Assembly (NCBI RefSeq): GCF_900113865.1
Contig: NZ_FOQY01000015.1
Span: 124,001-188,000 of the forward strand
Reading direction: 5' to 3'
Length of the DNA: 64,000 bases
From: Streptosporangium canum
GTDB taxonomy: Bacteria > Actinomycetota > Actinomycetes > Streptosporangiales > Streptosporangiaceae
Shown piece by piece: positions 26,984-34,987 of this stretch (positions are counted from its first letter, which is position 1; every line of letters starts with the position of its first letter). The notes below the pieces were generated by a model that made no database searches, had not been told where the DNA came from, and saw only the letters and a list, made by a program, of their open reading frames with translations. Both the position numbers and the translations under genes were made by a program.

Positions 26984-27127
26984 TAACGGCCGCCCTTTCA
27001 AGGGATTTGTTCGGGCAGCTCAAACCCCTCGCGCATTTCGTTGCGAACACTCATAGCCGGACCCCGATGATCAGGCTTAAGGTCGCCTGCCACGGCCCCT
27101 GTCTCCAGGCCGGGTGGAGGAAAGAGA

Positions 27128-28249
27128 ATGCGACCTGCTCGACGTGGATTCCTGGTGCTGGCGACCGCTCTGCTCGTCGGGCTGCCGTCGACCGCGCACG
27201 CCGCTCCGGCTGCGCCGTCCGGCAAGAGCCCCTCCGGCCCCTGGCCGGCCGCGAAGCCCGGCGGCGCGCGGGTGGTGAAGGAGCGCTGGTTCGGCCTGCG
27301 CATGGTCGACATCACGGTGTCGTCGCCCTCGGTCAACGCGATGCTGCCGGTCCGGCTGCTGGTGCCCCGGGGCTGGTCGAAGAAGGCCAAACGCACCTGG
27401 CCGGTGCTCTACATGCTGCACGGCGGAGCCGACAACTACACCGCGTGGACCCGGATGACGGACATCGCGGCCATGACCGAGAACGTGGACGCGATCATCG
27501 TGATGCCCGAGGCGGGCCGGGCCGGGAACTACACCGACTGGTACAACGGCGGCAAGGGCGGCGCGCCCGGCTGGGAGACCTTCCACACCTACGAGCTGCG
27601 CCGCCTGCTGGAGACCGGATACCGGGCCGGGAGCCGCCGAGCCGTCGCGGGCCTGTCCATGGGCGCCTACGGCGCGATGAAGTACGCCGCGCGGCACCCC
27701 GGGATGTTCCGCTTCGCCGGCTCCTACAGCGGCGTCATGTCCACCCGCCTGCCCGGCATCCCCGAGCTCATCATGAACGCGCAGGCGGCCGAGCGGCAGG
27801 ACCCGAAGGCCATGTGGGGGGACCCGATCAGGAACCGGAACGTCTGGCGGGCCAACGACCCCGCCTACCTGGCCAGGAACCTGCGCGGGATGAGCCTCTA
27901 CATCTCCAGCGGCACGACCAGCCGGCTCGGCGAGCTCGACCCGCCCGGAGCGCCGTGGAGCCCCGCCCATCTCAGCGAGCCGCTCTCCGCCTACACGGCC
28001 AAGGACCTGGTCGCCAAGCTCCGCCGGTACGGCGTCAGGCCCGTGGTGCACCTGTACAAGGACGGCACCCACACCTGGCCCTACTGGACCCGCGAGTTCA
28101 AGCGGTCCTTCCCGATGATCCTGTCGGCCCTCGGCCTGGAGTCCTCCTCGGAGGAGGCGCCCCCGCCGCAGGAGGAGGACGAGGGCATCTGGGGCCTGCT
28201 CGGACACCGCTCCCCGATCACCGTCTCCGGCGGCGAGAGCTCCCGTTAG
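27128..28249 (+). CDS. Secreted alpha/beta-hydrolase, esterase-D/antigen-85-like
   Basis: 373 residues with a signal peptide ending near AHAAP (residues 1-27). The fold matches the Esterase_PF00756 group: PVLYMLHGGADNYTAWTRM, nucleophile elbow GLSMGAYGAM with Ser177, and late His in DGTHTWPYW. This group includes S-formylglutathione hydrolases, feruloyl esterases and the mycobacterial antigen 85 mycolyltransferases. Being secreted, it more likely acts on cell-wall or extracellular esters. Start ATG follows GGAGGAAAG. It is divergent from the PKS, which raises the possibility that it transfers or trims the lipid product; that is inference. Confidence 0.85.
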   Translation: MRPARRGFLVLATALLVGLPSTAHAAPAAPSGKSPSGPWPAAKPGGARVVKERWFGLRMVDITVSSPSVNAMLPVRLLVPRGWSKKAKRTWPVLYMLHGGADNYTAWTRMTDIAAMTENVDAIIVMPEAGRAGNYTDWYNGGKGGAPGWETFHTYELRRLLETGYRAGSRRAVAGLSMGAYGAMKYAARHPGMFRFAGSYSGVMSTRLPGIPELIMNAQAAERQDPKAMWGDPIRNRNVWRANDPAYLARNLRGMSLYISSGTTSRLGELDPPGAPWSPAHLSEPLSAYTAKDLVAKLRRYGVRPVVHLYKDGTHTWPYWTREFKRSFPMILSALGLESSSEEAPPPQEEDEGIWGLLGHRSPITVSGGESSR

Positions 28250-28321
28250 GCGCCGGGCCGCGCCCCGTCCCGGCCCGGCCCGGCTCCACTACTGGCCTGC
28301 CCAACTCCCGGCCTGCCCCGT

Positions 28322-28385
28322 CCCAGCCGGCCCAGCTCCCAGCCGGCCCAGCGCCCGGCCGGTCCTGCTCCCGGCCGGTCCGCGT
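28322..28385. repeat. Four tandem 16 bp repeats between converging genes
   Basis: Units CCCAGCCGGCCCAGCT, CCCAGCCGGCCCAGCG, CCCGGCCGGTCCTGCT and CCCGGCCGGTCCGCGT follow head to tail, preceded by a looser unit. They fill most of the 137 bp between the esterase and L,D-transpeptidase stops. Each unit can form a GGCCGG-type short hairpin, so a role in termination is possible. Confidence 0.7.
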
Positions 28386-28386
28386 C

Positions 28387-29283
28387 CTAGGCGGGCCGGC
28401 GGACGTAGACCGGCTGCCCTGTCTGGATCATGTCGAAAAGGGGCCGGGCGTTGTGGAGCGGGACGCGGATGCATCCGTGGGACGCGGGATGCCTCGGGAC
28501 CCGTTCGGAGCCGTGGAAGCCGATGCCGCCGTTGAAGTACACGGTGTAGAACTGGTCGCCCAGAGGTCCGCTGGTCCATCCGGCGGTCCGCCACCAGGCG
28601 CGGAAGTCGCCGGTGGGGGTGACCGCGACCCCGCAGTGGCCGTTCTTGCAGTAGGGCTTGCCGGTGCCGGTCGAGATATGGGTGATCAGCGCGGGCCTGC
28701 CGTCCTTCCACGCCGTGAGCAGCTGGCGGCGCAGGTCGATCTCCACCCGCACGGACCCGCCGGAGGGCACCAGCGGCCTGACGCGCTCCGGATGGGAGAG
28801 CGCCTGCCAGGTCGGCGGGTCGACCCGGTCGACGGCGGGCAGCCCGTTCGCCTTCTGGAAGGCCCATACGGCCATGCGCAGCGCGGGGCCGTACTCGGAG
28901 CCGGGAGGGCCCGTCTTGAATCCGAGCCGGTCGAGACGGCTCTGGACCTTCTCCACCAGGGCGCCCTCGTCGCCGGGGTGAAGGGTGGGGAACTGCGGCC
29001 GCGCGGGAACGTCCCCGGAACCGGAGTCGGGTCCGGAACGCGGGGCACTTCCGGCATGAGAGGTGTCACCGGGATCCGAGACGTCACCGGAACGCGGGGC
29101 ACTCCCGGCATGAGAGGTGTCACCGGGATCCGAGACGTCACCGGGATGCGGTGCCGGGTGCCCGGAATGGCGCTGTGACGCGATACCGGTATACGCGAGA
29201 TCGAAGGGCGTGCACGCGGTCAGCATGAGGGCCGCGTTCACCATCAGGAAACACCGGAAATTTCTTCTCATGGTCACGTCCAT
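28387..29283 (-). CDS. L,D-transpeptidase lipoprotein with peptidoglycan-binding domain
   Basis: 298 residues. Lipobox LTAC near residue 20 marks a lipoprotein. A Ser/Gly/Asp-rich linker contains an 18-residue unit, GDVSDPGDTSHAGSAPRS, twice, encoded by a 54 bp direct repeat. Next is a PG_binding_1 domain (VEKVQSRLDRLGF...AVWAFQKANGL), then a YkuD domain with the catalytic HPASHGCIRVPLHNA (His, Cys). It should form 3-3 cross-links in peptidoglycan or attach proteins at the outer face of the membrane. Start ATG 29283 or 29271; the lipobox spacing allows either. The next gene upstream (DAAO) could share its transcript. Confidence 0.9.
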   Translation of the reverse strand: MDVTMRRNFRCFLMVNAALMLTACTPFDLAYTGIASQRHSGHPAPHPGDVSDPGDTSHAGSAPRSGDVSDPGDTSHAGSAPRSGPDSGSGDVPARPQFPTLHPGDEGALVEKVQSRLDRLGFKTGPPGSEYGPALRMAVWAFQKANGLPAVDRVDPPTWQALSHPERVRPLVPSGGSVRVEIDLRRQLLTAWKDGRPALITHISTGTGKPYCKNGHCGVAVTPTGDFRAWWRTAGWTSGPLGDQFYTVYFNGGIGFHGSERVPRHPASHGCIRVPLHNARPLFDMIQTGQPVYVRRPA

Positions 29284-29302
29284 CCACTATCGGGAGAAAT
29301 CA

Positions 29303-30418
29303 TCAGAAGGAGTGGGAGTACTTACGGTCCTCCACGGCCGAACGCACCAGGCCGACGGCCTCCTGTGCGCAGCCCCAGGAGAAGCTGAATCCGGCCCCGC
29401 CGTGCGCGAAATTGTAGATGATCTGACTTTCGTCATCCCATTCCAGGCAGACGTTCTCATTCCTGAATGGCCGCAACCCCACCCGGACCGGCTCATCCGG
29501 GTCCAGTTCGGCGTTTCGCAGTGCGGGCATGAACGCCAGGCAGCGCTCATACATCTCCCGTACGGGCCCGTGGTTCTCCAGATTGATGTCCGTGCTCCAC
29601 TCGTCCTTTTCCGCCAGGCCGCCGAGAACGAGGAGTCTCTGGTTGCGCGGCACGATGAAGACGATGTCCTGCTCGTCCCTGCCCTCGACGTGGGAGACGC
29701 AGTGGGCCTCGTCGATCCGGGGCCCGCGGACCCCGCCGTTGCGGACCCGCACCAGCGCACCGCGCAGGGGATACATGCCGACGCCGCGGAGCTGGGCGGT
29801 GCCGAGGCCCGCGCAGCAGACGATCGCCTCGGCGTCGAAGCGGTCCAGCAGCTCCGCTCTCCGCTCGGCGAGCAGCCCCTCGATCCGGTACCGCTTGACC
29901 CGCACTCCGTGGATCTTGACCTGCCGCATCAGCCACACCATGTACTGATCGGTGTCGATCATGGGTGCCATGTGGGAGTACGCGTCGACCACCCCGTAGT
30001 CGGGGCTGACGCCGTTGCGTTCGGCGAGCGACCGGTCGCGGACGAACCCGCGCACCTTCCCCGCGAGCTCCTGCATCTTGTGCAGGTCGTGCGGGCTCTC
30101 CTCGACGGGACGGCCGAAGTAGAAGTTCGACCTCCGCATGGCCACGCCGGGGACCTTGGCCCGGGCCAGCTCGTCGAACATCCTGTAGGAGGTGACGCAC
30201 CAGTCCTTGGAGCGGGCGAGTGAGATCTGGTCGTGGTGGTAACCGCACACCGCGGGCGGCCACTCCCACAGCGCGCCCGCGACGACCGAGACGATCTCGG
30301 GCGCGAATCTCTCCGCGACCACGGTGACGCGGAATCCCTCTCTGGCCAGACAGAGCGCGGTCGTCAATCCACTCACTCCGGCCCCGACGACAAGCACTTT
30401 CGGCGAATTCGCGCGCAC
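29303..30418 (-). CDS. FAD-dependent D-amino-acid oxidase family enzyme
   Basis: 371 residues. The N-terminal dinucleotide motif is VLVVGAGVSGLTTALCLARE. The DAO fold continues with YPLRGALVRVRNGG and C-terminal NFAHGGAGFSFSWGCA, which binds FAD phosphates. Family members oxidise D-amino acids (or glycine) to imino acids with hydrogen peroxide release. The G-W-E-W-P region (AGALWEWPPAVCGYHH) resembles DAAO and D-aspartate oxidase more than glycine oxidase. Start GTG 30418 with AGAAGG 9 bp upstream. It lies 19 bp before the L,D-transpeptidase gene; both could act on D-amino-acid metabolism of the wall, which is inference. Confidence 0.82.
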   Translation of the reverse strand: MRANSPKVLVVGAGVSGLTTALCLAREGFRVTVVAERFAPEIVSVVAGALWEWPPAVCGYHHDQISLARSKDWCVTSYRMFDELARAKVPGVAMRRSNFYFGRPVEESPHDLHKMQELAGKVRGFVRDRSLAERNGVSPDYGVVDAYSHMAPMIDTDQYMVWLMRQVKIHGVRVKRYRIEGLLAERRAELLDRFDAEAIVCCAGLGTAQLRGVGMYPLRGALVRVRNGGVRGPRIDEAHCVSHVEGRDEQDIVFIVPRNQRLLVLGGLAEKDEWSTDINLENHGPVREMYERCLAFMPALRNAELDPDEPVRVGLRPFRNENVCLEWDDESQIIYNFAHGGAGFSFSWGCAQEAVGLVRSAVEDRKYSHSF

Positions 30419-30902
30419 TTATGAACGCCTTCTCTCTGAGTCCATCCGGCTCGATCGATTTTCTGACATGGCCGACCGCGGGAGGTCGTCGCGACAGACG
30501 CTGAAACTCTCCCAGGGTAAAACGCGGCACTGGTGGAATCCGGGACGGAGGCGGACTCGGGCCAATATTGACGTGCTTTTAGCCGGTCCTCGGCGTTACG
30601 ACGGGCCGACCGGGATCAGCGGTGGCCGGATTGCCTACGTTGGGATTCAGGCTCGCCTATATGCCCCAGTGGGAACATTGGGGCGGGCAGACGGCTCCGG
30701 CCACCCGAATAAAAACTGGGCAGTGCCGATGCATAGCGATATACGCGAATTTCGCCATGCAAAACACATGGCCCCGGAGCCTGCGCGTCCGGAGTGCACG
30801 ACCGCGCACCGCACAGCCGCACCTCACAGTCAGGGCACACACGACCGAGGCCCGCACCCGGCGAACGGGTGCGGGCCTCCTGTCTCGGGGCCGGGCGCCG
30901 GG
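30419..30902. other. 484 bp spacer upstream of the D-amino-acid oxidase gene
   Basis: No convincing gene. The stretch 30560-30770 is AT-richer than its neighbours (CCAATATTGACGTGCTTTTA; AATAAAAACTGGGC; GCGATATACGCGAATTTCGC) and contains CCCCA...TGGGG at about 30664-30683. It probably carries the promoter of the oxidase gene. A strong terminator lies at its right end. Confidence 0.5.
30847..30879 (-). terminator. Terminator after the secreted protein gene
   Basis: GAGGCCCGCACCCG (30847-30860), loop GCGAA, CGGGTGCGGGCCTC (30866-30879): perfect 14 bp stem, 24 bp past the stop of the gene at 30903. Confidence 0.8.
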
Positions 30903-32252
30903 TCAGGCGGTGGTGAGGTAGACCTGGCTGAAAGCCTCGGCGATCTTCTTGAGGTCGGCGGCCACGTCCACCTCGGGGGTGGTCGGGTTGTAGACGGCGG
31001 CCAGGCGGCGCTTGATCGGGTTGAGCTTCTTCAGCTCGTCCCAGGCGGTCAGCCGCTTCACCGTGCCCTGGGCGTCCTGGACGCGGGTCCAGAGGTTCAC
31101 CTGCTGGGCGGCGCCGTCCATGACGGGGGTGGAGGCGCGGGTGGCGACCTGCTCGGAGGTCACCTGGCCGACCAGGCCGGTCTCCTCGGCGGCGACCTGG
31201 GCCAGGACGTCCCAGGAGCGGGCGCGGACCTGGATCCACTGGTTGCGCTGGGCCTTCTCGGCGTTGATCTTCCAGGTCTCGTAGCCGCCGTACAGCAGGC
31301 CGGTGTCCAGGGTGAGCTGGTCGACGCGGCCCGCGCTCAGCAGCGACTCGACCTTCTCCGGGACGACCAGCGGGTAGCGCTTGCGCATCTCGGTCTTGCA
31401 GGCCTCTTCCGCGCCGCAGGCGAGCTCGGGCACCACCGTGTGCACGCCCAGCCGCTTTCCGGGGGCCGCCTGGCGCAGCGCCGTGGAGGCGGCCGTGACG
31501 AAGGCGGTGACCTCTTCGTCCGTCTTGAACGTCGTGTTGTAGCCGAGCTGCGAGGTGAACCGGATCCCGGCCACCTCCGGCCGCGCGGCCAGCGCGCCGA
31601 TCCGCTTGACGGCCGCGGCGAAGCCCGCGGCGCCCGCCTTCCAGTCGTCGGCCAGCTCGGTGTCGAGCCAGACCCGGACCCCGGTGGCCTTGGCGGCGGT
31701 GACCGCCTGGCCGGCGGGGGTCTGCGCCGCCGCGGTCACGTCCTGGGCGGACGTGGTGAAGTTCTGCGTGGCCGCCGTCGTGGTGGGCGAGGCGGAGGGG
31801 GTGGCCGAGCCGCTCAGCTCGGACCGGCTCGGCGTGCCGTCCCCGCCTTCTCCGGTCCCGCCGACCGAGCACTGCTGGCCGGCTTCGCACTCGGGGGTCC
31901 CGCCGTCCTCGGCGCCCTCGGGGAACGGAGAGTTCTCGTCACCGCCGACCTCCTCGCCCTCCAGCGCCGGGCAGGAGCTGCCGGGGGCGGAGCAGTCGAT
32001 GAACTGCCCGTCCGACGGGGTGGCCTCCTTGAGGTTGGCCCCGTCGCCGCTCAGCCAGAACATCGCGACGCCGAGGGCCTCCTCCGGCTTGGCCAGCCAC
32101 TGGCACGTGATGTACGCCGGGGTGTCGGCCCCCATCAGGTCGTTGCAGCTACGGGGGTCGTCCTGCGAGTAGGCGGCGACCCCGGGGGTCGCGACACCGA
32201 GGACCGTGAGCATGGCGCCGACGGCGAAGGCCCGCCGCAGAGTGAATCGCAT
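30903..32252 (-). CDS. Secreted protein of unknown function
   Basis: 449 residues from ATG 32252 (GGGGAG 9 bp upstream). Signal peptide with cleavage after VAAYS-like residues near 27. The N-terminal region has paired cysteines (RSCNDLM, ITCQWL, FIDCSAPGSSC). An acidic Gly/Glu linker with two more Cys (PECEAGQQCS) and a Ser/Thr-rich linker follow. The C-terminal 280 residues alternate helices and strands (GVRVWLDTELADDW; GIRFTSQLGYNTTF; KRLGVHTVVPEL) in a way that suggests an alpha/beta barrel. I recognise no family. It is 144 bp downstream of the glycosyltransferase operon on the same strand. Confidence 0.75.
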   Translation of the reverse strand: MRFTLRRAFAVGAMLTVLGVATPGVAAYSQDDPRSCNDLMGADTPAYITCQWLAKPEEALGVAMFWLSGDGANLKEATPSDGQFIDCSAPGSSCPALEGEEVGGDENSPFPEGAEDGGTPECEAGQQCSVGGTGEGGDGTPSRSELSGSATPSASPTTTAATQNFTTSAQDVTAAAQTPAGQAVTAAKATGVRVWLDTELADDWKAGAAGFAAAVKRIGALAARPEVAGIRFTSQLGYNTTFKTDEEVTAFVTAASTALRQAAPGKRLGVHTVVPELACGAEEACKTEMRKRYPLVVPEKVESLLSAGRVDQLTLDTGLLYGGYETWKINAEKAQRNQWIQVRARSWDVLAQVAAEETGLVGQVTSEQVATRASTPVMDGAAQQVNLWTRVQDAQGTVKRLTAWDELKKLNPIKRRLAAVYNPTTPEVDVAADLKKIAEAFSQVYLTTA

Positions 32253-32396
32253 GTCCTGAAACTCCCCGGTAAAGCCAGCCAAAACGATTGCCTTGCACTC
32301 TACAGAGATCACCATTCGCCCAACAGGCCCTGACCGGAAAACGTCAAATTACCGGCACATCGTGTCCATCTCCGGCACCGCGCGGCAGAAGCGGCC

Positions 32397-33614
32397 TCAG
32401 AGCCCCAGCGCCTCGCACGCGCGCGCCACCCCGTCCTCGGCGCGCATCCGCTCCCCCAGCCGGGCCGCCGCCGCCCTGATCCGCCCGTCCCGTAAGGCAC
32501 GCGCGACCCTCCCGGCCAGCGCCTCCGCGGTGACCTTCCGCACCGGCAGCGGCGCGGGCCCCGCGCCCAGCAGGGCCACCCGGGCACCCCAGAACGGCTG
32601 GTCGGAGAAGAAGGGGCAGACCACTCCCGGGACCCCCGCCCGCAGCCCGCTCCCCGTCGTCCCGGCGCCCCCGTGATGCACCACCGCGGCCATCCGCGGG
32701 AAAAGCCACCCGTGGTCGGCGTCACCGACCACGAACATGTCCTCCGCCCCGCCGTACGGCATGCCCTGCAGGACCCCCCGCACCCCGGCCCGGCGCAGCG
32801 CAGCCACCACCGTCCCGGCCGTCGCGCCCGGGTCGGCGGGGACCATGCTGCCGAACCCCACGTAGACCGGTGGCGGCCCGGCGTCGAGGAACGCCTCCAG
32901 ATCGGGCCCGGGGGCCCAGGTGCGCTCCAGCGGCCAGAACCCGGTCAGATGCACGTGGTCGGGCCAGTCCGCCGGGCGCGCGACGACCGAGGGGCTCACC
33001 CCGCACAGCACCGGCACCCGGTCGGCACGCGCCCGGCGGAAAGGGCTCCCCCGCATGGGCCCCAGCGTGAACACCCTGCTCCGCAGCCGGTTCACCATGC
33101 GGCCCAGCAACAGCCAGCTCAGCCCCTCGACCAGCGCGTAACTGGCCCGGTTGCCCGCCCTGCCGAGGGTCCGCAACGGGACCAGCGGGTTGGGGAAGGC
33201 CCCGGTGGGCTCGCTGGGCTGGAAATGGAGCAGCGCGTACGGCATGCCGTACCGCTCGGAGAGGTGGTGGCCGAAGCCGCCCAGCGCGGGCGAGAGCACC
33301 AGGTCCGCGCCCGCGCAGGCCGCGTCCACCTCGGTGACCAGCCGTTCGGCGAGCGGCTCCACGATCCTGCGGAACCCCCGGGCGAACCCGGCCGGCCCGC
33401 TGCGCAGCCACGCCTGCCCCTCCTCGGACTCCACGATCCGCAACGGGTCGACGCTCACGGGGGCGAGCCCGAGCCCGGCCTCCTCGACCAGCCCGCCGTA
33501 CCGGGCGGCGGCGACGACCGTGACCCGGTGCCCCCTCGCGGCGAGCCCCGCGCCGAGCGCCACGCAGGGCTGGGTGTCCCCCCGCGACCCGAACGCCAGG
33601 ACCGCGATCCTCAC
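32397..33614 (-). CDS. UGT/MGT-type glycosyltransferase (GT1)
   Basis: 405 residues from GTG 33614, which overlaps the MFS stop (GTGA). GT-B fold: N-terminal acceptor domain IAVLAFGSRGDTQPCVALG, as in vancomycin- and sterol-type glycosyltransferases, and C-terminal donor domain with AAVVHHGGAGTTGSGLRAGV, then PFFSDQPFWG, the nucleotide-sugar signature. It should transfer a sugar from a nucleotide donor to a lipid or polyketide acceptor. As last gene of the FAAL-MMPL-MFS-GT operon it probably glycosylates the lipid made or carried by those proteins. Sugar and acceptor are unknown. Confidence 0.9.
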   Translation of the reverse strand: MRIAVLAFGSRGDTQPCVALGAGLAARGHRVTVVAAARYGGLVEEAGLGLAPVSVDPLRIVESEEGQAWLRSGPAGFARGFRRIVEPLAERLVTEVDAACAGADLVLSPALGGFGHHLSERYGMPYALLHFQPSEPTGAFPNPLVPLRTLGRAGNRASYALVEGLSWLLLGRMVNRLRSRVFTLGPMRGSPFRRARADRVPVLCGVSPSVVARPADWPDHVHLTGFWPLERTWAPGPDLEAFLDAGPPPVYVGFGSMVPADPGATAGTVVAALRRAGVRGVLQGMPYGGAEDMFVVGDADHGWLFPRMAAVVHHGGAGTTGSGLRAGVPGVVCPFFSDQPFWGARVALLGAGPAPLPVRKVTAEALAGRVARALRDGRIRAAAARLGERMRAEDGVARACEALGL

Positions 33615-34987
33615 CGGAGCGTCACCAGGCTCACCGCGGCCCCCACGACGACCAGCGCGGCGGCGGTGAGCAGGCCGGTCGCGTAGCCGGTGGTGAAGCT
33701 GGCGGAGCCGCTGACGATCACTCCGACGACCGCGATGCCGAACAGCCCGGACATCTCGCGCGCCACGCTGAACACGCCGCCCGCCACTCCCGCCCTGGAC
33801 TCCGGAACGGCCCCCAGCACCGCCGAGCCGAGCGGCATGGTCAGTGCCGAGCCGACCCCGATCACGCACACGGCGGGCAGCAGATCGGCCCAGCCGTCGC
33901 CGGGACGCAGGAACCCGACGGCGGCCATGCCCCCGGCGACGAGGAGGAGCCCCAGCGCGACCGTGCGCCCCGCGCCGAGCCGCCGCTCGATGTACGGGAC
34001 CAGCGGCGTGACCGCGACGACGAGCAGGGCCAGCGGCACGAACGCCAGACCGGACATGGTCGGGCTGAAGCCGAGGACCCCCTGCAAGAACAGCGCCGTG
34101 AAGAAGAACACCCCGTTGACGCCGAGCCCCCAGAGCACCTGGGCGATCACCCCGCCGGTGAAAGCCCGCGCCCGGAACAGCGCGAGGTCCACCATCGGGT
34201 CCGCGCCGAACCTCTCGACGGCCAGGAAGACGGCGGCCGCGACCACGGTGACCGCCGCCGCGGCCACGATCACCGGCGACGTCCAGCCCAGCTCGGCCCC
34301 GAAGGTCAGCGCGAACGTGCCCGCCGACAGCACGACGACCGACGTCGCGACCCCCGGGACGTCCACGCGGGCGGCGCTCTCGTCGCGCGACTCGGGGACC
34401 GCGACGACCGCGAGCGCGATGACGAGAACGCCGAGGGGGACGTTGAGCAGGAAGACCCAGCTCCAGTGGAAGTGCTGGGTCAGGTAGCCGCCGACGACCG
34501 GCCCCAGGGCGAGCGCGCCCGCCCCCGAGGCCATCCAGACCGCGACACCGGCCGACCGCTGCCGGTCGTCGTTGCCCACCGAGACCACCGCCAGCATCGC
34601 GGGCAGGATCAGCGCCGCACCGCAGCCCTGGACCAGCCGGGCGGCGACGAGCACGCCCGCCGAGGTGGCCAGCCCGGCGGCGAGGGACGCCGCCGTGAAG
34701 ACCGCGAGCCCGGCGACGAGGACCCTGCGGCGGCCGTAGACGTCGGCCAGGCGGCCTCCGGCGAGCATGAGGCCCGCGAAGGTGAGGACGTAGCCGGTGA
34801 CGACCCATTCGAGCGCCGCCAGAGACGCGCCCAGCTCGGCCTGCAAGGTGGGCAGGGCGACCGTGACGACCGTGTTGTCCAGCGTGGTCACGAACCCGGC
34901 CAGACCGACGACCAGCAACAGCAGGCCGCGCCGGGGGGACCGGGGCCGGGCCGCGGCGCCCTCGGGCCTCGCGGCGAGGTCGCTCAC
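33611..34987 (-). CDS. MFS transporter, DHA2 (14-helix) drug/lipid exporter
   Basis: 458 residues from GTG 34987, whose GTGA overlaps the MMPL stop. Motif D1 TTLDNTVVTVALPTL in helix 1 and motif A GGRLADVYGRRRV after helix 2 mark the DHA2 (EmrB/QacA) group. Fourteen hydrophobic helices are apparent. Such proteins exchange protons for drugs or lipophilic compounds. Position between MMPL and the glycosyltransferase, with overlaps on both sides, suggests export of a related metabolite; the substrate is not visible. Confidence 0.9.
   Translation of the reverse strand: MSDLAARPEGAAARPRSPRRGLLLLVVGLAGFVTTLDNTVVTVALPTLQAELGASLAALEWVVTGYVLTFAGLMLAGGRLADVYGRRRVLVAGLAVFTAASLAAGLATSAGVLVAARLVQGCGAALILPAMLAVVSVGNDDRQRSAGVAVWMASGAGALALGPVVGGYLTQHFHWSWVFLLNVPLGVLVIALAVVAVPESRDESAARVDVPGVATSVVVLSAGTFALTFGAELGWTSPVIVAAAAVTVVAAAVFLAVERFGADPMVDLALFRARAFTGGVIAQVLWGLGVNGVFFFTALFLQGVLGFSPTMSGLAFVPLALLVVAVTPLVPYIERRLGAGRTVALGLLLVAGGMAAVGFLRPGDGWADLLPAVCVIGVGSALTMPLGSAVLGAVPESRAGVAGGVFSVAREMSGLFGIAVVGVIVSGSASFTTGYATGLLTAAALVVVGAAVSLVTLR

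Noticed and set aside
28250..28386. A coding extension of the L,D-transpeptidase or esterase
   Set aside because: Composed of 16 bp tandem repeats after both stop codons.
30616..31890. Minus-strand 424-residue frame
   Set aside because: It is the shifted frame of the secreted protein gene, running into the spacer; no signal peptide or hydrophobic core.
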